From Saprospiraceae bacterium (GTDB taxonomy: Bacteria; Bacteroidota; Bacteroidia; Chitinophagales; Saprospiraceae), in the NCBI GenBank assembly GCA_027031145.1, contig JALVEG010000655.1, positions 1 to 19,529 on the forward strand: a DNA stretch of 19,529 nucleotides. The letters are read 5' to 3'. Shown in pieces: positions 1-6,269 of the stretch. Positions within the stretch are counted from its first letter, which is position 1; each line of letters starts with the position of its first letter. The notes under the pieces were generated by a model. That model worked only from the letters and a program-made list of their open reading frames with translations. It was not told the origin of the DNA and ran no database searches. Both the position numbers and the translations under genes were made by a program.

Positions 1-777
1 TTTAAATCCAATTATATCATCAATTATCTTTATAAGTATTTTTGTTATTTCTTTCTTAGGATTTTTATAATTACTTTTAGAAACTTTTTTTAAATATTCT
101 AAAACAGGCCAAAATGGTACAGAATAATATCCTTCATTATTTTTATCCTTTATGGGTTCTGGATTATTTTTACCTAAAAAGTATCCTTGTTCAAATAAAT
201 CTTTAAGCCATTTTGACGATTGTAGTTTATTGAAAAAATAAACAAATCTCGCTTGGTGTTTTAATATATTCGGCAATGTTCCTAATATTTCTTTTGTCGG
301 AGAATCAATTCTTAATATATGTTCCAACCTATCTTCAATGGCATAATAATTCCCTATAATTTTTGATAGAATATTTTCAAATCTTAACCATAATTCATTA
401 AAATCATCTTTATTACGGGGTTCTTTCCATGAACCATGTCTATGAGCATATTTATGAAACTCTTTCGCAATATTATACCATTCTTTAGATAATTTATTTT
501 CTTTAGTGCTTCCCAATAAATTTATGATTGATTGTTTATGAGAAATATGTTTTTTTAATGGCTGTCCACATGTTGAACACACTTCAATTTCCTCTTGTGT
601 TGTAAATGCGAAAATATCTCGTAATCCTCCTTCTATCTCTCTTGCTATATGTGCTATAAGATACGATTTTATTTTATAATCTGAATTTATCATTTTTATA
701 CCATCTGCATAAAAAGATGCAATTTCTTCCCCTATATTTTTTAATCCAATATATATTTTTACTTGTTTTGAATTCAT
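1..777 (-). CDS. Unrecognised accessory protein, N-terminal part (cut by window edge)
   Basis: An open frame starts with ATG at 775-777 (minus strand) and runs off the left edge without a stop, giving 259 residues of a longer protein. An AAAAAG stretch directly precedes the start. Visible features are a CxxC pair (Cys67, Cys70) followed by His77 and His80, which could bind metal; a motif HKYAHRHGSW at 108-117; a helical segment rich in aromatic residues around 125-190; and a Trp/Pro-rich stretch around 190-230 (SSKWL, GYF, PEP, PFWP). I do not know the family by name. The overall pattern resembles N-terminal regions of very large bacterial proteins found in accessory or defence regions, but that is memory-based inference. 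It lies downstream of the tRNA-Asp 3' end, where integrated islands often sit. The reading frame is solid; the function is unknown. Confidence 0.7.
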   Translation of the reverse strand, partial: MNSKQVKIYIGLKNIGEEIASFYADGIKMINSDYKIKSYLIAHIAREIEGGLRDIFAFTTQEEIEVCSTCGQPLKKHISHKQSIINLLGSTKENKLSKEWYNIAKEFHKYAHRHGSWKEPRNKDDFNELWLRFENILSKIIGNYYAIEDRLEHILRIDSPTKEILGTLPNILKHQARFVYFFNKLQSSKWLKDLFEQGYFLGKNNPEPIKDKNNEGYYSVPFWPVLEYLKKVSKSNYKNPKKEITKILIKIIDDIIGFK

Positions 778-1471
778 CTTTTTAAAAATATAATCTTATC
801 ACAATCAATAACAATAATAAACCATTTAATTAAAATATAAATATAGTTATTATATTTATTATACTTAAGTTTATATATAAAAATTTATAACGAGGTTGAA
901 AGCAAATCACAACGCATTTATCCCCCCTCACTTTTCTCAATTTTTACATACCCCCCCTATGCTATATATAAAATAAATTTATGTAGGAATTTGGGTTTTT
1001 TATTTTAATAAAAATTATTTTTATTTTTAATAATATGATTAAATACTTCATATAAAAAATATTTTATTAAGAAATCTTAATATAAATTTATTATTTATAA
1101 ACTAAAGGAAAATAAATATCTGAAATTTTAAAAACTTTGGATCAAGAAAAAAAATGGGAGAATTAAAATGTGTATTTCCATATTGAATCAAAAAACCGGA
1201 TTTTCATTTTTTGTCTTGATACAAAAAACGAAATAAAAAAAATCAAGACTATATTCATTTATTAAAAGTATTTTAACTCCTTTCGCCTCTAAAATGAATA
1301 AGATATTTTAACAACTACCAAAACTAAGAATAGATACTAATCCACAATTTTTCGGCTTAATTCAAAATTTTCTTTTTTAGATGTTAAAAGAATATCTATT
1401 TAAGGGAATTAACTTTTAAAGTAAATGTTAGGAAGAATATCATCTAACAAAGTCCCCATAATCTATTAAAA
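778..1471. other. Gene-free AT-rich stretch with several inverted repeats
   Basis: I see no convincing gene here. The stretch holds two runs of C (922-927 and 951-957) that stand out in very AT-rich DNA, a lone CRISPR-repeat-like segment at 890-913, and a cluster of inverted repeats between about 1138 and 1300 (annotated separately). It may be the degraded remainder of an island end next to tRNA-Asp. Confidence 0.5.
1141..1249. repeat. Three-arm ATCAAG inverted repeat cluster
   Basis: GTCTTGAT at 1213-1220 pairs perfectly with ATCAAGAC at 1242-1249 across an A-rich loop. A further ATCAAGA at 1141-1147, followed by an A-run and ATG, also pairs with the same middle arm (CATTTTTTGTCTTGAT). The middle arm therefore has two possible partners. 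Just to the right, ATTCATTT (1253-1260) and AAATGAAT (1292-1299) form another 8-bp inverted repeat. Function is unknown; terminator, repeat family or regulatory RNA are all possible. Confidence 0.5.
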
Positions 1472-1492
1472 CGACCACCATAGCGACCACCA
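1472..1492. repeat. Direct repeat CGACCACCA x2, possible integrase arm sites
   Basis: Two exact copies of CGACCACCA start 12 bp apart (1472-1480 and 1484-1492). Read on the minus strand (TGGTGGTCG) they lie just beyond the palindrome next to the tRNA-Asp 3' end. Short GTCG-containing repeats also precede the integrase at 17457, so these may be arm-type integrase binding sites left by an element. That role is inferred. Confidence 0.35.
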
Positions 1493-1511
1493 ACAGGGTT
1501 TATATAAACAT

Positions 1512-1544
1512 AAAAGCCCTTAAATCAATGACTTAGGGGCTTTT
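1512..1544 (-). terminator. Hairpin after tRNA-Asp (terminator and/or attachment core)
   Basis: AAAAGCCCTTAA (1512-1523) pairs with TTAGGGGCTTTT (1533-1544) with one mismatch. On the minus strand the hairpin directly follows tRNA-Asp and ends in TTTT, so it can act as an intrinsic terminator. Nearly the same palindrome, again abutting a tRNA-like 3' end, occurs at 17194-17220 beside the integrase, so the module may also be part of an integration site. Confidence 0.65.
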
Positions 1545-1549
1545 GTTTG

Positions 1550-1624
1550 CGGTCCGGACGGGACTCGAACCCGCGACCTCCTGCGTGACAGGCAGGCATT
1601 CTAACCAGGCTGAACTACCGGACC
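1550..1624 (-). tRNA. tRNA-Asp (GTC)
   Basis: On the minus strand the sequence folds as a cloverleaf. The acceptor strands GGTCCGG and CCGGACC pair perfectly, with discriminator G at 1550. The anticodon arm is CCTGC-CTGTCAC-GCAGG, with anticodon GTC for aspartate, and the T-arm has GGTTCGAGTCC. The 3' CCA is not encoded, because the sequence continues CAAACA. It is transcribed leftward, away from lon. Its 3' end faces the accessory region at 1-1549, which makes it a likely integration target. Confidence 0.96.
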
Positions 1625-1649
1625 TTTTTTGCTTCTTATTTAGCGAGTG

Positions 1650-1657
1650 CAAAGATA
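1650..1657 (-). promoter_or_regulatory. Probable -7 box of the tRNA-Asp promoter
   Basis: The minus strand reads TATCTTTG, a match to the Bacteroidota -7 consensus TAnnTTTG, 25 bp upstream of the tRNA 5' end. No clear TTG -33 element lies 19-20 nt further upstream (the sequence there is T-rich), so this is a partial promoter match. Confidence 0.45.
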
Positions 1658-1780
1658 AGTAATAAAAAATTATATATCCTAAAAAAAGTATGATTTTTTT
1701 TAAGAAATTTTAAAAAAGGATAATTTCCTGCTAATTTATATTTTAATGTTTTTTTCATTCAAACACAGATTAACACGAAA

Positions 1781-1811
1781 TTGTATTATCCGGTCATTTA
1801 GAATACTTTTT
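1781..1811 (+). promoter_or_regulatory. lon: Possible lon promoter
   Basis: TTG at 1781-1783 and TACTTTTT at 1804-1811 are 20 nt apart. That is the Bacteroidota spacing, with a one-base departure from TAnnTTTG. It lies about 80 bp upstream of the preferred lon start. Confidence 0.35.
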
Positions 1812-1828
1812 CTCCCTCTGCCGTTTTG

Positions 1829-1851
1829 TCATACCTGTCTCAATGGTATGA
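1829..1851. promoter_or_regulatory. Inverted repeat in the lon leader (possible operator)
   Basis: TCATACC (1829-1835) and GGTATGA (1845-1851) are perfect 7-bp arms separated by 9 nt, between the possible promoter and the lon start. The arm-9-arm layout resembles heat-shock operators such as CIRCE, but the sequence is different. A repressor site or a leader RNA hairpin are both possible. Confidence 0.4.
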
Positions 1852-1893
1852 TAATTGTCTTATATTTATACCGGAACAAAAAGGTATAAAACT

Positions 1894-4296
1894 ATGGTAG
1901 ATGATAAAATATTTCAAAATATTATAAATGATGGCGACATTTCGGCAGTATTGGGTATCACAGATGATGAGATAAGTGCTATTGATGTGGAAAATATGCC
2001 GGAAGAGTTTCCCGTATTAGCTCTTACAAATTCGATACTGTACCCGGGTATGGTAATTCCAATTACTATCGGTCGTAGCAAATCGGTTGCTGCTATCAAT
2101 TATGCAGAAAACAATGAAGGATGGATAGTGATATTAACACAAAAAGACAGAAATGTTGAAGATCCCAAATCCGATGACCTGTATCATGTTGGAACTATTG
2201 CAAAAATATTGAAGAAACTCAAAATGCCCGATGGTACTTATACCGCTATTATTCAGGGAAAATACAGGTTTTTACTTCATGAATTTACTTCTTTGAAGCC
2301 GTTTTTAAAGGGAAAAGGAAATATTTTACCTGATATTTTACCTGAAAAAGACATGGAATTCAACGCTCTTATTGAATCTATTAAAGAACGTGCCCGAAAA
2401 ATAATAGAAATGTCCCCTCAAATTCCAAATGAGGCGATAATAATGATAGAAAATGTAAAAAGCAGGATCTTTTTGCTGAATTTTTTAGCTTCAAATTTGA
2501 ATATTCCTATAAATGAGAAACAGGAAATACTCGAAATAAATGATATAAAAGAAAGGGGAAGAAAAATTTTGCATTTGATCGAGAGCGAACTTAAAATGCT
2601 TGAAGTCAAAGGTAAAATTGAATCAAAGGTCAGAAAAGATCTTGAAAAAACCCAAAGGGATTATTTTCTAAACCAGCAATTGAAAACAATTCAGGAAGAA
2701 TTGGGTCAAAATCCTCAGCAAGATGAATTAAATAATCTCGAAAAAAAGGCAAAAAAGAAAAAATGGCCTAAAGAAGTTGCAACAAAGTTTAAAAAAGAAC
2801 TGGATAAACTAAAAAGAATGCAACCGCATATGCCGGATTATTCGGTAACTCTTAATTATCTGGAACTCCTTCTTGATCTTCCGTGGAATGAATATACCAA
2901 TGATAATTTTGATCTGAAAAAAGTAAAGAAGATATTGGACGAAGATCATTACGGACTAGAAGATGTAAAAGAAAGAATACTGGAACATCTGGCAGTACTC
3001 AAGATCAAAGGAGATATGAAATCGCCGATCTTATGTCTTGTAGGCCCTCCGGGAGTAGGTAAAACTTCCTTGGGAAAATCTATTGCCAGAGCATTGGATC
3101 GTAAATTTATACGTATGTCCCTTGGAGGTCTTCATGATGAAAGCGAAATAAGAGGACACAGAAAAACATATATCGGAGCTATGCCGGGCAGAATTATTCA
3201 AAATATAAGAAAAGCCAAAACTTCAAATCCGGTTTATATTCTGGATGAAATAGACAAAGTTGGTAATTCATTCAGAGGAGATCCTTCTTCTGCTTTGCTT
3301 GAAGTTCTGGATCCCGAGCAAAATACCCATTTTCATGACAACTACCTTGAAGTGGATTATGACTTGTCAAAAGTGCTTTTTATAGCAACTGCCAACAGCC
3401 TAAATTCCATTCAACCCGCATTGTTGGACAGAATGGAGATCATTCAGATCAGCGGTTATTCCACGGAAGAAAAACTCGAAATAGCCAAAAGACATTTGAT
3501 CCCTAAACAATTAAAAGCACATGGCCTGACAAAAAATCAAATTTCTTTTAACAAAGCTGCTATAAAAGAGATCATTCAAAAATATACACGTGAATCAGGA
3601 GTAAGAAGCCTTGACAGACAAATAGGAAAAGTATGTCGAAAAATTGCTAAGAAAGTAGCAATGGGAGAAGAATATGATCCTAAGATCACTAAAGAAACGA
3701 TAAAGGAATTATTGGGACCTTCCAGATTTTCAAGGGATAAATTCACAAAAATATATATTCCCGGTGTTGTGATAGGTCTTGCATGGACAAGGGTAGGAGG
3801 AGATATTCTGTTTGTAGAAGCAAGTCTGAGCAAAGGAAAAGGAAAACTAACCCTGACTGGTAACCTTGGAAATGTGATGAAGGAATCTGCAACCACGGCT
3901 TTGAGCTTTATCAAAGCCCACGCCAAAGAACTCGGAATAGAAGAGGCTGATTTTGACAATTACGATATCCATATTCATGTACCTGAAGGAGCTATTCCCA
4001 AAGATGGTCCGAGTGCAGGAATAACAATGCTGACTGCTTTGGTTTCAGCATTTAAAAAGCAAAAAGTAAAATCCCATCTTGCAATGACAGGTGAAATAAC
4101 CTTAAGAGGACAGGTTTTACCTGTAGGAGGAATAAAAGAAAAAGTGCTGGCAGCAAAAAGACACGGTATTAAGACCATTATAATGTCAAAAGAAAATGAA
4201 AAAGACGTAAAACAGATAAAAGAAGATTACATAAAAGGAATGGAATTTATTTATGTTGATAAAATGCTGGATGTTATAAAATATGCTCTAGTATGA
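1894..4296 (+). CDS. lon: ATP-dependent endopeptidase La (Lon protease)
   Basis: Cytosolic AAA+ serine protease that unfolds and degrades damaged and regulatory proteins. All family regions are present: the N-terminal substrate-recognition domain beginning at about residue 39 (FPVLALTN), a helical linker, and the AAA+ module with Walker A GPPGVGKT at 384-391 and Walker B ILDEID near 449-454. The C-terminal protease domain has catalytic Ser707 in DGPSAG and Lys750 in GGIKEK, the same 43-residue spacing as Ser679/Lys722 of E. coli Lon. I chose ATG 1894 (800 aa) because AAAAAGG lies about 9 nt upstream. An in-frame TTG at 1855 would add 13 poorly Lon-like residues and has no ribosome site. The length is normal for the family. 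It is transcribed divergently from tRNA-Asp and appears monocistronic. Confidence 0.97.
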   Translation: MVDDKIFQNIINDGDISAVLGITDDEISAIDVENMPEEFPVLALTNSILYPGMVIPITIGRSKSVAAINYAENNEGWIVILTQKDRNVEDPKSDDLYHVGTIAKILKKLKMPDGTYTAIIQGKYRFLLHEFTSLKPFLKGKGNILPDILPEKDMEFNALIESIKERARKIIEMSPQIPNEAIIMIENVKSRIFLLNFLASNLNIPINEKQEILEINDIKERGRKILHLIESELKMLEVKGKIESKVRKDLEKTQRDYFLNQQLKTIQEELGQNPQQDELNNLEKKAKKKKWPKEVATKFKKELDKLKRMQPHMPDYSVTLNYLELLLDLPWNEYTNDNFDLKKVKKILDEDHYGLEDVKERILEHLAVLKIKGDMKSPILCLVGPPGVGKTSLGKSIARALDRKFIRMSLGGLHDESEIRGHRKTYIGAMPGRIIQNIRKAKTSNPVYILDEIDKVGNSFRGDPSSALLEVLDPEQNTHFHDNYLEVDYDLSKVLFIATANSLNSIQPALLDRMEIIQISGYSTEEKLEIAKRHLIPKQLKAHGLTKNQISFNKAAIKEIIQKYTRESGVRSLDRQIGKVCRKIAKKVAMGEEYDPKITKETIKELLGPSRFSRDKFTKIYIPGVVIGLAWTRVGGDILFVEASLSKGKGKLTLTGNLGNVMKESATTALSFIKAHAKELGIEEADFDNYDIHIHVPEGAIPKDGPSAGITMLTALVSAFKKQKVKSHLAMTGEITLRGQVLPVGGIKEKVLAAKRHGIKTIIMSKENEKDVKQIKEDYIKGMEFIYVDKMLDVIKYALV

Positions 4297-4412
4297 TAAA
4301 GTAAGTTTTAGTGTCTTATTTCTGGTTTTCTTGCATTTTTTAGTAAGAGTTGATGGATTAAAATACTATTCTAAAGAATAGATCAGCTTCTGCTAAAAGC
4401 TTCGGCAGATAA

Positions 4413-4487
4413 AAAAGTCCCGTAGGGACGACATTATGGTAGAAAAAAGAAATGAAATCATTAAAAGTCCCATCGGGACGACATTAT
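4413..4487. repeat. REP-like palindromic doublet
   Basis: Two copies of a 25-bp unit, AAAAGTCCC-nnn-GGGACGACATTAT, lie at 4413-4437 and 4463-4487, in the same orientation and 50 bp apart. They differ only in the 3-nt loop (GTA versus ATC). The GTCCC/GGGAC stem with a fixed ACATTAT tail resembles REP-type units mobilised by Y1 (RAYT) transposases and common between Bacteroidota genes. No transposase lies in the window. The remainder of the gap 4297-4642 shows no gene. Confidence 0.75.
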
Positions 4488-4642
4488 TCATCTTCTTCTA
4501 GGTTCTAGCTTGTCCAGATTAGGTAACTGTTTATCATTTGTAAAATATTAGCAATTAGCATTTGTTTCTACCTCTATTGAGCATTTTATAAATATTATTC
4601 CTATTTTTGCAACTTTTAATAATTCATCTATAAAATATAATT

Positions 4643-5206
4643 ATGCAAGACAATATTACACAATTACTGGACCAATTATACTCTGAAGCAGAATCATTGA
4701 AAGGGATTTCTCTTAAAGACGAACCCCTAAGATTTGATGTTGCTGCTCCTATTATTACCGAATGGGAAGAGTTGGATCGTGAAGTTTTATCATCCAGAGT
4801 AGATAAAAGAGATCCAAACAAATTTCTGCAAAGTGTTATTTCCATAGCTGATATTCAGATACCTATTGAAAGAGTGGAAACAAAACAAATATTGGAAGCA
4901 GGAATATCTTTTGTTTCTGTATTATTTGCAAGAAATACCAATGGAGATCCTGCTGTTATGTTGAAAGCATATGTGCCGGCAAATGAGAAATATCTTGATT
5001 TTGAAAGGATCACGACTACATTATCCAAAACTTATTGTCCCAATATGGGAATAAGCTGGGATCAGTTATGTTCAGATATAAAAACACTTGATATCAAAAA
5101 TGAATTATATCTTATCGTCAATGAATTTAAAAATGCCATTCAGGAAGTTAAAAACCGTGAAGAACTGGAGAAAAAAGTTCATAAAACAATAGTTAGATAC
5201 TTCTGA
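4643..5206 (+). CDS. Hypothetical protein, 187 aa
   Basis: A soluble, acidic, mostly helical protein with no signal peptide or membrane segment. I do not recognise the family. A central beta-rich part around residues 60-115 (ADIQIPIERV, GISFVSVLFA, VMLKAYVPA) is flanked by helices, and the C-terminal 30 residues are charged and helical. The start is an ATG after an A/T-rich leader with no Shine-Dalgarno sequence, normal for this phylum. It lies 346 bp after lon beyond the REP-like repeats, so it is probably not in lon's operon, and it converges on the DUF3365 gene with a bidirectional terminator between them. Codon use and composition look like those of the core neighbours, so I take it as a real gene. 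Confidence 0.8.
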   Translation: MQDNITQLLDQLYSEAESLKGISLKDEPLRFDVAAPIITEWEELDREVLSSRVDKRDPNKFLQSVISIADIQIPIERVETKQILEAGISFVSVLFARNTNGDPAVMLKAYVPANEKYLDFERITTTLSKTYCPNMGISWDQLCSDIKTLDIKNELYLIVNEFKNAIQEVKNREELEKKVHKTIVRYF

Positions 5207-5211
5207 TATTA

Positions 5212-5417
5212 CAGCTTAACCTATACAAATAAAAAAAGGCTGTCTAAAAAGATTGTTTTTTGAAAATCAGCTTTTGCCCCAACCCTAAAGGGTGGCTGAT
5301 TTTCAATGATTTACTTTAGGTTGCCGAGCTTGTCGAGGTATAGGAGTTAGAGGCGAGGTTAGGAAAGAACGAAAAAATAAAATACACCCAGCTTAACAGA
5401 TAACAAATAAAAAAAGG
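5212..5417. repeat. Imperfect direct repeats flanking a hairpin segment
   Basis: CAGCTTAAC, a 4-5 nt variable part, then ACAAATAAAAAAAGG occurs at 5212-5239 and again at 5389-5417. Between them lie 149 bp containing GGCTGTCTAAAAAG and a large hairpin. The arrangement could reflect a small insertion with duplicated flanks or a local duplication of a terminator region. Confidence 0.55.
5261..5305. repeat. Nested perfect hairpin
   Basis: TGAAAATCAGC (5261-5271) and GCTGATTTTCA (5295-5305) are perfect 11-bp arms. The loop contains a second stem, ACCCT (5282-5286) with AGGGT (5289-5293). It lies downstream of the hypothetical gene and may end its transcript or be part of a small repeat element. 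Confidence 0.65.
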
Positions 5418-5437
5418 AACCCGAAAGTCCCTTTTTT
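5409..5437. terminator. Bidirectional intrinsic terminator
   Basis: An A-run followed by GGAAC pairs with GTCCC followed by a T-run around the loop CCGAAA, with one mismatch. It lies between two convergent genes and has A/T tracts on both sides, so it can end transcription from either direction. Confidence 0.7.
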
Positions 5438-5466
5438 ACTCCTCATCAAAACTCATTTTTCTCAGA

Positions 5467-6111
5467 CTATTTTTTAAATGTTACAGACCAAATACCTCTT
5501 AAATCTCCTTCTTTGTAATTGATCGCTTCATCATTGGGATAATGTTTTTTTATCACATCATAATTTTGTGGTTTTACATTCTCTCCTATTTTACCATGAC
5601 AATTCAAACAAACTTTTTCTACCATGATCGGAGCATAAAATCTTACTTCACCTGAAGCTAATTGCTTCACTTGTGGTTTGGGTTTTATACTATCACTAAC
5701 CATTTTTGAAAATTCCGACAAAACAGCCAATTCATCCTGATCAGGTTTGTCTTTTTCATTTCTCAGTTTCAATGTTGTCCTTTTGATTTTTGCATTGTAA
5801 ACAACAGATAAAGAATCCATCATTTTTTGTGCAACTTTATTACAGGTGTTAATCCCGTTTTGCAAACCTGCTTTATCTACTGCCGCTGTCAATCTTGATT
5901 TTAGTGATTTTCCGGTAGATTTTGCAATAAACATTCCCTTTTTTAAATAATCTGATTTTGTTTCTTCAGATAAGTCATCCTTTTTTACATCTGCTTTGAT
6001 TTCCTGTTTTTCTTCTTTTTTTACCTCTTCTTTCTTTGTATCATTATCACATGATATCATAAATAATAATCCCGTTAGTACTATAGCAAAATAAAATGTT
6101 TTTCTGATCAT
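5467..6111 (-). CDS. DUF3365 (Tll0287-like) heme-binding lipoprotein
   Basis: A secreted, lipid-anchored heme protein. The N-terminus has a basic start, a hydrophobic stretch and a lipobox ending at Cys21 (MISC). A Lys/Glu/Asp-rich linker follows (about 22-50), then a domain with a CLNCH heme-attachment motif at 168-172 (Cys168, Cys171, His172). The layout of an N-terminal helical part, SDSIKPKPQVKQL and a late CxxCH in VCLNCHG fits the DUF3365/Tll0287-like family, whose members bind one c-type heme and are thought to act as redox sensors or electron carriers. The full length of 214 aa is typical. It is divergent from the acyl-CoA synthetase gene, with 158 bp between the starts, and convergent with the upstream hypothetical gene. 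The electron-transfer partner is not visible. Confidence 0.88.
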   Translation of the reverse strand: MIRKTFYFAIVLTGLLFMISCDNDTKKEEVKKEEKQEIKADVKKDDLSEETKSDYLKKGMFIAKSTGKSLKSRLTAAVDKAGLQNGINTCNKVAQKMMDSLSVVYNAKIKRTTLKLRNEKDKPDQDELAVLSEFSKMVSDSIKPKPQVKQLASGEVRFYAPIMVEKVCLNCHGKIGENVKPQNYDVIKKHYPNDEAINYKEGDLRGIWSVTFKK

Positions 6112-6269
6112 TTGTTTTTTTTTAGTGAAATATTAAAGGAAAAAGAATTTTTCTAATTATTCGTATCTACTAAACAGACATATCAAAAAATTGTTCAGCT
6201 CTGTTCTTAAATATTTGGGTATCTACAATAATAATAGTAAATTCGTCGGGAATAAAATTCATACTGATT

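Noticed and set aside
890..913. CRISPR array
   Set aside because: Only one repeat-like segment, with no spacers and no cas genes; kept only as a weak finding.
1855..1893. Upstream TTG start extending Lon by 13 residues
   Set aside because: No ribosome site, and the extra residues do not look like Lon; ATG 1894 has AAAAAGG at good spacing.
3576..3959. 127-aa open frame antisense to lon
   Set aside because: Opposite-strand shadow of a well-conserved protease domain.
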